From Streblospio benedicti (Eukaryota; Annelida; Polychaeta; Spionida; Spionidae): a stretch of 64,000 nucleotides of DNA. The translations under genes were made by a program, and so were the position numbers. The number at the start of each line of letters is the position of its first letter. Within the stretch, counting starts at the first letter, position 1. Positions 38,601-44,580 of the stretch are shown here, one piece after another. The notes under the pieces are model-generated. The model searched no databases. It saw only the letters and a list, made by a program, of their open reading frames with translations, and was not told the DNA's origin. The stretch is taken from positions 17,439,961 to 17,503,960 of the forward strand of contig CM032668.1 in the NCBI GenBank assembly GCA_019095985.1, in the 5' to 3' direction.

Positions 38601-40238
38601 CTGAGGCAGCACGGCGCGGGGACGCAGGTGGGGGCATTGTGGCTTTATTTTGTATTCTTTGTTGTTCTGTCTATACTATTATAATATCTAATTGGTCAAA
38701 AATTGGTCAAAAAAGTTTTATTTAAGTTTTTCTGCTCTACAGCTACTACAGAGCCCTAATCATAACGTGTCACAATTTGTTCAATTTGTTCAAATGAATC
38801 TAACATATTACCAGAAAGTTCAAAACGAGTACAAACACACCTGTCAGGTTGTTTCTTCAGAGCAGAATGGAAACTTCTCCTGTAGCTGACCACCAGCAAA
38901 ACTTTCTAAAATTTAAGAATCAAACTATATTTTGAATATTACTCTCTCAACTGAATTAATTAATTTAATGAATTACCACAAAGTTGTTTGATTTTGATGT
39001 TTGCGTGTCGACAGAAGCGACGTTGTGCCACTAACCTGTATCCTCTGTCGCGCAGTGCCAGAGTGGGAGGATCCGCGCCTGCAGGAGGACATCCTGGCTG
39101 CCACCGGCGTCGACGTGTCACGCAAAAAGCCGCGTCGCGGGAAGCAGAAGAAATACCCGGGTCTGACTGACATCCGCAAAGTGAAGGATCAGACGCGAAG
39201 CCGGCTCGAGAGGAAGATCTTCAACAAGTAAGCAACGCGAAGCTAGGACGGCTTCATTGTGGGTTGTTATGTCTTTTTCTGTGGTTCGAGACTTAATTTG
39301 GAATTTAAGATTTGAAATAACGTTATTCTATGTATTATGTATGTGGCAGTAAGTTGCATTTTATGTACAATTGTCTTTCCTTACCACAGTTTCATCACAA
39401 CATCAAATTTTTACATAATTATATATCTAAAAGCTTTTCATCTCTATAGACACGTGCTCAATTTTACATTTTTTCTTTTCTTTTCTTTTATTTTCACTAC
39501 ATATCACTTCTTCCAAAATTAAAATCCATCAGTTGGATTTTAATTTTGGAAGAAATATGTATTAAAAAAAAGTAGAATTGAGGTGTCTATAAAGATGAAA
39601 AGCTTTTAGAAATAAAGTTATATAAAAAGTAGATGTTGTGATGAAACTGTGGAAAGGAAAGACAATTGTACATGAAATGAATTTAAGATTTGAAATAGAC
39701 TTTTAAAAATGATTTCATTTAATTCATTAAAAGATTTTTCCAACAAATCGACTCGTGAGTGTCCTCTTCAGGGATATGAGTTTTTAAATAATTAGATTTG
39801 TGAATGTGCTGCAGACGCAAGTGCAGGACAACCTCTATTTTCCGAATATCCTTCATCCAAAATTTCCAATAATCCGAAAGTTCTAGGAAAATCTAGATTT
39901 TTGGGAGCATATGCTTGGATGCTTCGTAATTTTGCGTTTTCTAGTCTCTTTCATTATCACAAAATCTACACTTGTTCAGTCCAAAAGGCATCCGAATTGT
40001 ATTCATAGACTTAAATACCCTGGTTTCATTTGATATTCACTTTATATCCATTTCCTAATTGCATTGTATGTGAGAAATGATCAATTTATCAATAAGTGAC
40101 CTGTGTTTGTGCTGTTTGTGTAGGAAGACCCTGGCGCGCGTCACTCGCAGCCTAGATGCCATCGACGCCAAGCGACACCGCGACAAGTTCGGGAACCAGT
40201 TCCACTACGCAATCAAAACCTCCGCTCACGGAAAGTAG
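8555..40238 (+). CDS. UVSSA: UV-stimulated scaffold protein A, gene with duplicated exons 7-12
   Basis: UVSSA is a nuclear scaffold of transcription-coupled nucleotide excision repair: it joins stalled RNA polymerase II with CSA and USP7 and recruits TFIIH. Using cassette B only, exons are 8555-8676, 9345-9520, 9895-10049, 10942-11062, 13608-15092, 15773-15927, 31600-31729, 32543-32620, 33700-33853, 35333-35494, 36016-36073, 37194-37316, 38519-38627, 39056-39227 and 40124-40238. This gives 1104 codons plus stop, with every junction in phase. Domains: VHS-like residues about 1-150; a disordered Ser/Lys-rich insert about 230-640; a TFIIH p62-binding acidic motif (DSDFEEVPD) near 782; DUF2043 from about 890 ([31 protein letters not shown]); and the C-terminus [10 protein letters not shown]. 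Human UVSSA is about 709 residues, the difference being mostly exon 5. A second, partly decayed set of exons 7-12 lies upstream (cassette A). If both sets are spliced in, the frame stays open and the product is about 1339 residues. I assign the family from memory of its conserved motifs. Confidence 0.93.
9088..9192. repeat. Small foldback element in UVSSA intron 1
   Basis: The ends form an imperfect ~25-bp inverted repeat: 'agatgc...cgc..gcaaaccgaca' reads the same from the other strand at the right end. It resembles a tiny MITE. Confidence 0.6.
9345..9520 (+). CDS. UVSSA: UVSSA exon 2
   Basis: Encodes the best conserved part of the VHS-like domain: [20 protein letters not shown], then [10 protein letters not shown] and ELTLG. 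The acceptor is ttttgcag and the donor follows CTCTCG in phase 1. Confidence 0.93.
9895..10049 (+). CDS. UVSSA: UVSSA exon 3
   Basis: Encodes [17 protein letters not shown], then [19 protein letters not shown], which closely follows the human order (LPPP, then W.EKFGEAYKKLALGY). GC-rich, unlike its introns. Ends in phase 0 at AGG|GTGAGA. Confidence 0.93.
10232..10439. mobile_element. MITE with ~54-bp terminal inverted repeats
   Basis: The left end (gctgaac..aaatctgt.aatgaacgttaattcc.ata.tgtggttttaaac) is matched in reverse by the right end, finishing at the 'gttcagc' of 10433-10439. The spacer of about 100 bp has no coding capacity. A non-autonomous DNA element in UVSSA intron 3. Confidence 0.8.
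10942..11062 (+). CDS. UVSSA: UVSSA exon 4
   Basis: Encodes [20 protein letters not shown] and an Arg/Gln-rich helix ending LAEMTG. It matches the position of the human VDF..(A)ERKREEEK helix, which ends MSGE. Phase 0 in, phase 1 out. Confidence 0.88.
11136..11250. repeat. Cluster of ttagccaattggctaa palindromes
   Basis: A perfect 16-bp palindrome occurs at 11136-11151 and 11187-11202. Half-copies 'ttagccaattga' or 'ttagccaagc' lie between and after them, spaced 20-30 bp apart in T-rich DNA. It lies just inside UVSSA intron 4. Confidence 0.8.
11251..12249. other. UVSSA intron 4, no gene seen
   Basis: AT-rich intron. A short GC-richer patch (about 11535-11640) begins 'gggtggcccggtatgac' and ends with 'ggcgccaccc' and 'tgtcatgcc', so it can fold on itself. 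I cannot assign it to an RNA family. Confidence 0.35.
12250..12376. repeat. Copy of the 'gtggtcctaatagagaggttctact' repeat family
   Basis: Shares 'gaacctctgt..atagaga', 'gaccacctaac.ctggt' and 'ggtggtcctaatagagagg' with copies near 24600-24700 and 27048-27217. The 27048 copy shows both inverted ends. Confidence 0.7.
12587..13284. mobile_element. Large foldback element in UVSSA intron 4
   Basis: The left arm 12587-12683 ('gtataattct' ... 'acatctaaacac' ... 'ttgtttatttaaattt' ... 'agactcctc') is matched in reverse by the right arm (13031-13076 and 13220-13284). A ~145-bp insertion interrupts the right arm. The loop also contains short inverted blocks. No transposase is present. Confidence 0.75.
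13608..15092 (+). CDS. UVSSA: UVSSA exon 5, with giant Ser/Lys/Arg-rich insert
   Basis: Starts with the conserved end of the VHS-like region ([20 protein letters not shown]), turns Thr/Pro/Gln-rich, then runs for about 350 codons of Ser, Lys, Asp, His and Arg blocks ([38 protein letters not shown]). It ends in a strongly acidic stretch ([13 protein letters not shown]) before the conserved RQHGLG. The corresponding human region is several hundred residues shorter. From about 13850 the codons switch from GC-rich to AT-rich (gat, aaa, agt), unlike all later exons. The insert is probably disordered and highly charged. The frame is open throughout. Confidence 0.9.
15093..15772. other. UVSSA intron 5
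   Basis: AT-rich intron of 680 bases. The donor G|GTAGGG follows the codons for HGL, and the acceptor is caatgcacccag. No element is recognised. Confidence 0.5.
15773..15927 (+). CDS. UVSSA: UVSSA exon 6
   Basis: Encodes [14 protein letters not shown], then [14 protein letters not shown] and [13 protein letters not shown]. The 'NKFLPA...W' segment corresponds to the helix before the TFIIH-binding region in other UVSSA proteins. It ends in phase 0 and is the last exon before the duplicated cassette. Confidence 0.87.
16048..16212 (-). repeat. tRNA-derived SINE, family A (minus strand)
   Basis: Reverse of the 5667 copy, with the B-box region 'gggactcgaactc' and head 'gataccatcattccaagcag'. It lies in UVSSA intron 6, just before the duplicated block. 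Confidence 0.75.
16765..16888 (+). CDS. UVSSA: UVSSA exon 7A
   Basis: Encodes [33 protein letters not shown] and ADSDD. Almost identical to exon 7B but two codons shorter. Phase 0 to 1. Confidence 0.8.
17816..17893 (+). CDS. UVSSA: UVSSA exon 8A (TFIIH-binding motif)
   Basis: Encodes [20 protein letters not shown]. The acidic stretch with Phe and Val three residues apart matches the p62-PH-domain-binding motif of human UVSSA (DFVEVPE). Both cassettes keep it. Confidence 0.82.
17945..18117 (-). repeat. tRNA-derived SINE, family A, in intron 8A
   Basis: Minus-strand copy with 'gggactcgaactcatgacc' and the tail 'tctctctctctct'. Its counterpart in cassette B is at 32671-32834, so it predates the duplication. 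Confidence 0.75.
18868..19201 (-). repeat. tRNA-derived SINE, family B (minus strand), next to exon 9A
   Basis: On the minus strand 'gatggttatgtggcg' and 'ggttcaagtctcga' look like A and B boxes. A partial second copy lies at 18593-18672. A third piece at 19155-19201 ('gtcgagactcgaaccttgtg', then 'cccttgtctctccgctag') runs into the exon 9A acceptor. A gcgcttatt-type repeat lies between them (19073-19139). Confidence 0.6.
19202..19358 (+). CDS. UVSSA: UVSSA exon 9A
   Basis: Encodes [40 protein letters not shown]. The acceptor ccgctag is preceded by SINE-like pyrimidine-rich DNA. The donor is ACAAG|GTGGGA. One codon longer than 9B; phase 1 to 2. Confidence 0.75.
19445..19632 (-). repeat. tRNA-derived SINE, family C (minus strand)
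   Basis: Reverse of the 62107 copy. Shared blocks: 'aactaggtgagttctttta', 'agaggggtggctctcctcta' and 'aacgaggcttccgaacctc', the last being a B-box in reverse. The cassette B counterpart is at about 33921-34110. Confidence 0.7.
19636..19825 (-). repeat. Hairpin plus tRNA-like SINE head in intron 9A
   Basis: A perfect 10-bp inverted pair 'gtgtcgccac / gtggcgacac' (19636-19677) is followed by a minus-strand tRNA-like head. That head carries the A-box 'gtggttagcacatgggac' and a B-box-like 'gagttagcgacccg'. The cassette B copy is at about 34122-34312. Confidence 0.6.
20887..21051 (+). CDS. UVSSA: UVSSA exon 10A, frame altered internally
   Basis: The second half is conserved: [34 protein letters not shown], the start of DUF2043. 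Relative to 10B there is a +2 insertion near 20901 and a +1 insertion near 20950. Between them the frame is shifted ([11 protein letters not shown] instead of [12 protein letters not shown]), and the net +3 restores the frame. Confidence 0.72.
21582..21639 (+). CDS. UVSSA: UVSSA exon 11A
   Basis: Encodes [20 protein letters not shown] -1 and a +1 change 8 bases apart turn the conserved SEHRFW (SQHRFW in human) into SSTRFW. Same length as 11B; phase 2 to 0. Confidence 0.72.
22358..23362. other. Harbinger 5' region, GC-rich subterminal part
   Basis: About 22490-22990 is GC-rich and repeats 'ggcgtttggc', 'ttggctctgttt' and 'cggacg' motifs, then AT-rich DNA leads to the transposase. A minus-strand open frame (22888-23307) has no recognisable domain. 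No second Harbinger protein (Myb/SANT-like) is seen. Confidence 0.45.
23363..23746 (+). CDS. Harbinger transposase, N-terminal frame
   Basis: After a basic start, it reads [20 protein letters not shown] then [20 protein letters not shown] and [17 protein letters not shown]. This is the characteristic region before the nuclease domain of PIF/Harbinger transposases (F..L...I.KQDT..R....P...LA.TLR.LATG). The frame then breaks: the next part of the protein continues in another frame from about 23770. Confidence 0.8.
   Translation: MMTEAGRSTRKSIGSLLARRRRGKQRAPGRGGSGGFVRGGSGDRRLLYGHYDNLMAEMRWKTHIVTSTSTRMSPQMFEELLVRLTPRIQKQDTNYRKAHSPGLKLAITLRYMATGENYPTLSCGFRG
23770..23998 (+). CDS. Harbinger transposase, start of DDE nuclease (cut by gap)
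   Basis: Reads [19 protein letters not shown] then [20 protein letters not shown] and [16 protein letters not shown] carries the first catalytic Asp. The frame slips again just before the 100-N gap, where base quality may be poor. The other two acidic residues are not visible. Confidence 0.8.
23999..24098. other. Assembly gap, 100 N
   Basis: Exactly 100 N, a conventional placeholder for a gap of unknown size. It lies within the transposase gene. Confidence 0.99.
24099..25370. other. AT-rich interior of Harbinger, one repeat copy
   Basis: About 24600-24700 is a copy of the 'ggttctact' repeat family (see 27048). The rest is AT-rich, with no gene recognised. Confidence 0.4.
25375..26780 (+). 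mobile_element. LTR-retroelement fossil (Ty3/Gypsy type), 3' part
   Basis: An integrase-like region of about 330 residues is recognisable: a zinc-binding-like part, the catalytic core with WERVGMDLF and ISDNG, the [13 protein letters not shown] block, and a C-terminal region ending near 26438. A purine-rich tract (about 26632-26643) is followed by what looks like a short LTR starting 'tgtagtatta'. Gag, protease, reverse transcriptase and a 5' LTR are absent. It is a broken, truncated fossil with at least one coding break. It lies inside the Harbinger, so it is younger than the Harbinger or moved with it. Age not measurable here. Confidence 0.75.
27048..27217. mobile_element. MITE, 170 bp, ends like cagtagaacctctctattagg
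   Basis: The left end 'cagaaaaacctcctattaag' and right end '..aggttctactg' are inverted repeats of each other with a few mismatches. The inside repeats 'acctctctattgagaccacc'. Related copies lie at 12250-12376 and 24600-24700, with a scrap near 1766. Confidence 0.65.
27424..27573 (-). repeat. tRNA-derived SINE, family A, inside Harbinger
   Basis: Minus-strand copy with 'gaggtcaacc'-type divergence: shares 'agctgaagacac', 'ttccatttgactatatcaag' and 'ccaaggttgtgagaccagaa'. More diverged in the B-box than the other copies. Confidence 0.7.
27590..27800 (+). repeat. Possible further tRNA-like SINE
   Basis: Contains 'cgagaggtcgtgggttcaat' followed by 'tccacc', a plausible B-box (gggttcaattcc), with body sequence unlike SINE families A-C. 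Single copy in the window, so tentative. Confidence 0.35.
28146..28488. mobile_element. MITE with inverted ends ctgaacgct...gtcaatgcattt
   Basis: The left end (28146-28205) is matched in reverse by 28380-28457 ('ataggcctttg' and 'caatgcatttt' blocks). The right end is itself duplicated: 'aaaaatgcattgacgagcgt' occurs at about 28427 and 28465. Confidence 0.65.
28548..28817 (+). CDS. Harbinger transposase, C-terminal piece
   Basis: Reads [20 protein letters not shown], then [20 protein letters not shown] and an acidic tail ending [10 protein letters not shown], stop. The 'YF...GAVPWQ' end is typical of PIF/Harbinger transposases. The nuclease middle is missing between the gap and here, probably displaced by the insertions. 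The start of this piece is uncertain. Confidence 0.72.
   Translation, partial: QNSCLLSICSWREHANLEPIDARHQGVRELEAAKIQRQVLVAYFNSPAGAVPWQEERVNARIHINIPTQIQPQADGDVDVDTDEEMQDG
28818..29590. other. Harbinger 3' region with repeated cgtccgtt motifs
   Basis: AT-rich to 29120, then GC-rich. 'gctgcgtccgttgt' occurs twice (29264, 29285), with relatives 'acaacggacgtcgcc' (29218), 'ctacgtacgttgc' and 'cacgacgt'. These are probably subterminal transposase-binding sites. Confidence 0.5.
30559..30681 (+). CDS. UVSSA: UVSSA exon 12A, degenerate
   Basis: Same 123-nt length as 12B and same splice sites, but only VISFPGQF and PVKWACR are preserved. The rest is shifted by compensating indels ([16 protein letters not shown] instead of [16 protein letters not shown]). 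The two cysteines of the half zinc site remain 10 residues apart. It is open, but it is followed by exon 7B, not by the CPFHG exon. Confidence 0.65.
31371..31590 (+). mobile_element. LINE 3' end inserted beside exon 7B
   Basis: Encodes the classic C-terminus of CR1/L2-like reverse transcriptase proteins ([47 protein letters not shown] stop), then a tail of 'tgtat' repeats. Cassette A lacks it ('actgtgtgcgtgtgcag'). It sits between near copies of 'gtgtacgt', and its tail ends 9 bases before exon 7B. Confidence 0.85.
31600..31729 (+). CDS. UVSSA: UVSSA exon 7B
   Basis: Encodes [33 protein letters not shown] and ADSDDDN, with two more acidic or polar codons than 7A. Its polypyrimidine tract has been replaced by the LINE tail (tgtattgtattgtgttacgt) before the gcag. 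Confidence 0.87.
32543..32620 (+). CDS. UVSSA: UVSSA exon 8B (TFIIH-binding motif)
   Basis: Encodes [20 protein letters not shown]. Same acidic Phe/Val motif as 8A; 78 nt, phase 1 to 1. Confidence 0.88.
32671..32834 (-). repeat. tRNA-derived SINE, family A, in intron 8B
   Basis: Counterpart of 17945-18117; shared position shows it was present before the duplication. Confidence 0.75.
33353..33638. repeat. gcgcttatt-type repeat with inverted ends
   Basis: Begins 'cttattagcgcacc', continues 'ccaataagcgcac', and ends 'gtgcgcttattag', an inverted pair. The stretch 'ggcgccatattgtaag' inside also occurs twice at 45274-45425. In cassette A only the right half is seen (19073-19139). Confidence 0.6.
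33700..33853 (+). CDS. UVSSA: UVSSA exon 9B
   Basis: Encodes [40 protein letters not shown]. The donor is CACAA|GTGGGA, phase 2. The acceptor ccgctag has the same SINE-like upstream DNA as in 9A. Confidence 0.82.
33921..34312 (-). repeat. SINE family C copy, hairpin and tRNA-like head in intron 9B
   Basis: Counterpart of 19445-19825. Here the minus-strand tRNA-like head is clearer: 'gtgcagtggttagcacgt' and 'gtgagttcgcggcccg' are good A- and B-box matches. Confidence 0.65.
35333..35494 (+). CDS. UVSSA: UVSSA exon 10B
   Basis: Encodes [20 protein letters not shown], then [34 protein letters not shown]. 'P..PF.LDL.YWG' opens DUF2043. Frame uninterrupted, unlike 10A. Confidence 0.9.
36016..36073 (+). 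CDS. UVSSA: UVSSA exon 11B
   Basis: Encodes [19 protein letters not shown]. The HRFW motif is the conserved DUF2043 segment. Donor GTGAGT, phase 0 out. Confidence 0.9.
37194..37316 (+). CDS. UVSSA: UVSSA exon 12B
   Basis: Encodes [41 protein letters not shown]. It supplies the first two cysteines of the UVSSA zinc finger; exon 13 supplies CPFH. Confidence 0.92.
37644..38465. mobile_element. 820-bp foldback element ending 53 bp before exon 13
   Basis: The whole stretch is a long inverted repeat. 'ccaaaagctaattctgaact' (37670) returns in reverse at 38420-38440. 'ccttttcaaaagtaaacgat' (37734) returns at 38360-38380. 'aatggtctactactatggtt' (37815) returns at 38246-38265. The inner 'ttgataggaactcctatc / gttcctatcgaaa' closes the loop near 38010. 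Arms are about 370 bp. No open frame. Copy A of the duplication contains only the outermost ~60 bp of the left arm. Confidence 0.85.
38519..38627 (+). CDS. UVSSA: UVSSA exon 13 (zinc-finger second half)
   Basis: Encodes [41 protein letters not shown] with the two exon 12 cysteines completes the C..C..C...H zinc site. Phase 0 to 1. Confidence 0.93.
39056..39227 (+). CDS. UVSSA: UVSSA exon 14
   Basis: Encodes [51 protein letters not shown]. Matches the human order W.DPEL...V.AATG..., then a basic stretch, YPSLT and AR..R.VF.K. Phase 1 to 2. Confidence 0.93.
39320..39678. mobile_element. Foldback element flanked by a 19-bp direct repeat
   Basis: Arms of about 155 bp ('gtacaattgtctttcc', 'ctaaaagcttttcatct', 'ttccaaaattaaaatcca') meet at the centre near 39530. 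'gaatttaagatttgaaata' occurs at both 39301-39319 and 39679-39697, like a long target-site duplication. In UVSSA intron 14. Confidence 0.8.
40124..40238 (+). CDS. UVSSA: UVSSA exon 15 and stop
   Basis: Encodes [37 protein letters not shown], stop TAG. 'KF.NQF.YA' is the conserved UVSSA end. Confidence 0.93.
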
Positions 40239-41215
40239 TGCGCAAACCTCGGCAGGGAAAACTTCGTGGTATTTACTGACAATAGCAACTATGATCCATG
40301 GAAAATGTGCTTGAAGTGATGATTTTTTTAAACATCTTTTGCAAATGACTGAAAGGCTTGGAGAGGACCATTGTGAAGTAGACTGGGCAGCCATTGGGGA
40401 ATAATCAGGGTCTGTTTGGTGGATTGATTTATTGGATGCTAATTGTGGCTTTTTATGAACTGAACTCATTGCCAAATTGATGTTTATAAAACTTGAGATG
40501 AAGATGTACAGCATAATGGACAGATATGGTGTTAATTTATATTGACTCAAGCTCTAAAAGTTAGAAACTTCTTGATTGTCTTGACTGGTGAGCATACTTG
40601 TTGCACACATGTAGCTAGTTAAAAGCATTCTAAAGATGTTTTCTAATTCTATGCATATTCAAGAGAGTCCTTCCATAATTTTCAGAATTTACGGTTAAAC
40701 ATTACTGTAATAGATTATGAGGTTTCTATGAATGGATCCATTGGCATTTTGATAATCTAGATATGAATGTCCATATTTGTAAACATAGCGTGGGTGTTGC
40801 CAAACGATTGAAATTATGTGTACCATCTATTATCATATGAGAACGTATTGAAATTAACTAATCATGTAATAATTAGTTTATTAGAGTTGTGTGAATGAAT
40901 TGCATTTTCTTTTTATAATCAGTGTGTTTAAAAGTGTACCTGAGTAGTATTTATCATGAATCAAATCATTTGGTAGCTAATTCAGGATTCAGGATGAGTG
41001 AATTCCTTCTGTTTGTCTAGTCTCAATTAATTTTATTTATTTATATTAATGAAGTGTTTTTCACAATGTATTTTTGTACTTCCCTGAATGTAGTTACTTA
41101 TAATATTCTCTCTTGTCAATTTCACCAATTAATTCTGTATTTTTGCTATTTATATTTTATAGAGATTTGCAACAAATCTTCAAGAAATCAAAATAAATAA
41201 AAAATAAAAATTGTA
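40239..41215 (+). other. UVSSA: Probable UVSSA 3' UTR
   Basis: About 950 AT-rich bases without a gene end at overlapping AATAAA signals (from 41192). Just upstream, 'agatttgcaacaaatct' (41163-41179) is a perfect 7-bp stem with a 3-base loop. Confidence 0.6.
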
Positions 41216-41910
41216 TTTCAGTAACAAGTTAAGAAAATATATTTTTAATGAGATCTTCACCAAAGTAAACAAAGATCTTTTACGAAGCTTTGTTCTTCAG
41301 AATTTTCAAATACACATACAACAGTATTTGATTTATCCCACTGTTAAAGTGGATTCTTATAATAAATTTATTTCTTATCATCAAAGTATTCATTGATAAG
41401 ATGCAAAAACAGGCTAAACTTCAGATTTCAGTGTGATAATATTTGATATGGCAAAAGAATGTAGTACATATACAGTGATAGCATGGTGAACCAATGGAAC
41501 TTTTTTAATTGGATAGTTTTAATTTTACCTGTATTTTGATGCAAGAATACTGCATGTGCTGCAGTAATAACATAGTTAAGTAGAAAATGGATTAAAGATT
41601 AAAATAGGGACTTGATACATTATATACACAAACAATGCAGCGAATTGAAAAACTTAAACTGTTTTTGTTGAGTTTAAGCCTAATTTTATAATGTAAATGC
41701 AAAGATATTGATGTCAAATATAACTTTTTTCACAATTTCACGGCTAATGATAACAACTCTTGCCGTGTATCTCATATTGGGAAAAAGTGACGTGTTGGAA
41801 ACTACAACAAAAAAATGGATTAGTTTAATATGCAAAAATCCGGCGAGAATGGATAATGTGTGAATGGATAATGTGTGAGATTTAAGGTCCTAAAAATAGA
41901 ATCCGTCACC
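41216..41910. promoter_or_regulatory. Spacer and leader before the disordered-protein gene
   Basis: AT-rich, with no TATA box near the likely start. 'gaatggataatgtgt' is directly repeated at about 41847 and 41862. The last 30 bases before the ATG recur in reverse near 45300. Confidence 0.4.
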
Positions 41911-44206
41911 ATGGCAACCCATCCTCGACGAGGCGGTCTCGTGAAACAGCCAAACGTGATGGGCGACCTCATCCTTGATCTCTCAGACATCGAGGATTCC
42001 GACACCGAGGACGATAACTCAGTGATTTCTAACGTTCTAGAAGCAGATGGTGATTCTCAGTCATACGGACAGCAAGCAAATGATGCGCCGTACTCTTCCA
42101 TCGAATGGGACCAAAAAGAAACAGAAGAAAGCAACGTTTCTTCATTAGGAAAAAACGCACCAAATGATTCATCACGTTATGCGTATGAAAATGACCAAAA
42201 CCAACCAGAAGATGATGACCAAACTGAGGCAGCAGCTAGGAGGAGGCAGCTGACGCTACAGTACAGCGCGGGGGGCGGGTGGGGGGACACGTTTGATGAG
42301 TACAGCGACGATGATGACGATGAAGATGATAACCCCACCGATGTCCCAGTCCCGTCACCAGAACACAAACACACCATTCATACTGAGTCACCACGGAGCA
42401 CGCCCCCAGAAAATGCAGACCCCACCCGTCGAGCCGTGTCCCCCCAGCTCTCTCTGCCCCTCAGCCATGACCGGAGCCTCCCTCCCATCAGCCCGGCCGG
42501 CGTGCCGCCCCACGACCAGAGCCTCTCGTCTCTCACCAGCAGCACCAGCTCCAACGTCAGCTCCGGAGACTCGGTGCAGACCGTGGTCAGAGCCCCGCCG
42601 CCGCCGCGACAGGAGCCATCGACGGGCCGGCCGAGACCTCCTCTGGCCGCGGCGGGGTCCGTGGCCTGGCCGGAGCCCCCGCCCCCGCTGACCACCGGTC
42701 AGCTGCCCAGCGAGCCGTCTGTGGACGACCTCGACTGGCTGCCACCGATGCCGGACCACGGAGCCGTCAACGGTCAGCCTCACGTGGAGGTGCAGAATGA
42801 GCAAAGGTCGAACGTAATTCCTCGTGGACGAGATTCCTACTTTCCTCCTCCTCCTCCACCTGCAGAACAACAGCCTGAGGCGCAGAATGATGGAGATTTA
42901 CATTCACGACCAGCTGAGCAGATGTCGTACTCGCCTCCTGAACGAGATTCGTACGTGCCTCCTCTTCCAGAACAAACGACAAACTTTGATCCTCAAGCAG
43001 CGGCGTCGCATGATAAGCGCCTGTCGTTTTTACCACCGCCTCCTGATGAAATGCTGGCTGCCAGACAGAGTATGATTTCCCCCACCAACGACAACGATGA
43101 GCCAGCAGCTTCCAGACTTAGCGGTACTGTGAGTGAAGAAGAGAAGCCGAGAGACGCCGCTGTTAATGCGAGGAGACAGCTGACCCTGCAGTACAGTGCT
43201 GGCGGAGGCTGGGGTGATACGTTTGACGAGGATAGCGCCGACTTTGAAGATGACGATTCTGCACACATTTCTGACACTGTATCTCCAGACAATTTCACAA
43301 AAAAGCCTCCAAGTTCAAATCACAACAGCATCATAGATTCGAAGAACCCTGCAGACAACTCGTTCTCCGATTACAGGCCTCCGCTGATCAACCTACCAAG
43401 TTTCGTCAATAAAGGCTTTCAGTACGACAGTTCCGATGACATTTTGTCGCCGTACGAATCCAGCGTCAACACATTCAAGTCAAACGGACCGATCAGCGTC
43501 CCCAAGCGAGATCCGTGGGGAGCAAACATGCAGTCGATCACTCCCAGGAACAGTGACATATCACAGCGGTACTCGGCTGCTGACTCCGAAACTGGCGACC
43601 TCGATGACAAAGTGCGAGATAAAGCAAAACCTGCAGTGCACATCGCCATGAAGGACCCGTGGGGGACTGACGTGCAGTCGTTTACGCCGCGCAACAGTGA
43701 CTTTTCTCATCACTCTTCCGGACCTGAAGAGCGGTATTCGGACTACTCTATGTACTCTCAGCGATATTCAAACCTCTCGGATAACGACGTGACAAACCGA
43801 CCTGTTTCCTCCGCCGGATCACCACTGAATCCTGATCCTGCCAAAAGACTGTCAAACATAAGCGAAAGTCCTCCTCCTCGTCGTCTTAGTGCAATTGACC
43901 AGCGCAAATCAAACATCTCAAGCGCGTCGAGAAACTCCGTGATCAGCTCTGTGTTTGGCGCGTCGCCAAGAAACTCGTCAGATTTTGCGGCTGGGCTGGT
44001 CAGACAGAACTCTCGGCAGAACTCGATCCCTTCGCTGAGCTACTCGGCGGCGCTCGGTGTGAGCTACGAGCCGGGAGGGAGCGCTCCGCGGCCGCAGTCT
44101 GACGTCCTCAACGTGTCGCTGGACAACCCGCCCGCCAACGCCAGTCTGGACGGAGTGCTGGCCGCCGCAGCGCTGCCAGCGCACTCACCAGCACACTCAC
44201 ACGCAG
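41911..44206 (+). CDS. First coding exon of a large disordered protein
   Basis: The ATG lies in a strong context (gtcaccATGG), and 765 codons run to a donor (CACGCAG|GTACGA, phase 1). Beyond it the frame runs only through a simple repeat. The protein is acidic, Ser- and Pro-rich and probably disordered. Internal repeats: QYSAGGGWGDTFDE preceded by RRQLTL (twice, about residues 115 and 435), RDSY.PP.P..EQ (twice), and DPWG..(M/V)QS.TPRNSD (twice). Polyproline runs could bind SH3/EVH1/WW domains, but that is an inference. It lies 1.7 kb downstream of UVSSA on the same strand. No family is recognised, and later exons are not found in the window, so they would lie across or beyond the secreted-protein array. 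Confidence 0.75.
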
Positions 44207-44214
44207 GTACGACC

Positions 44215-44365
44215 GTTTTATTGCTCACTCACTCACACAATCTTATTGCTCACTCACACGATCTTATTGCTCACTCACCCACACAATCTTATTGCTCACT
44301 CCTACACAATCTTATTGCTCACTCACACGATCTTATTGCTCACTTGCTCACACAATCTTACTGCG
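44215..44365. repeat. Minisatellite 'cttattgctcactcacacgat'
   Basis: About six imperfect copies of a 21-26 bp unit start 9 bases after the exon donor. They make the preceding frame appear to continue. Confidence 0.85.
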
Positions 44366-44580
44366 CACTCATAGCCTCCATCATAGCCTGTAAGTTCTTT
44401 TCATTCTCAGCTAAGATCACTCTGTCATCTGCATATAGTAAGATATTTACAAATGTGCCATAAATTGGAACCCCCAAATTAGTACTGTTTAATTCAGTAG
44501 CTAAGTCATTTATATAAACGCTGAAGATTTTTGGAGAGAGATTGTCACCTTGTTTGTGCATGTAAAAAAGCGCCTATCTC
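44361..44580 (-). mobile_element. LINE reverse-transcriptase fragment
   Basis: The minus strand reads KQGDNLSPKIFSVYINDLAT, then ILLYADDRVILAENEKNLQ, with the catalytic YADD. Only about 65 residues remain, truncated at both ends. A CR1/RTE-like type is likely. Confidence 0.8.

Noticed and set aside
41875-44463. Longer frame starting at a GTG and running past 44206
   Set aside because: The ATG at 41911 has a strong context, and the extension beyond the GTACGA donor only translates a minisatellite and a reversed LINE piece.
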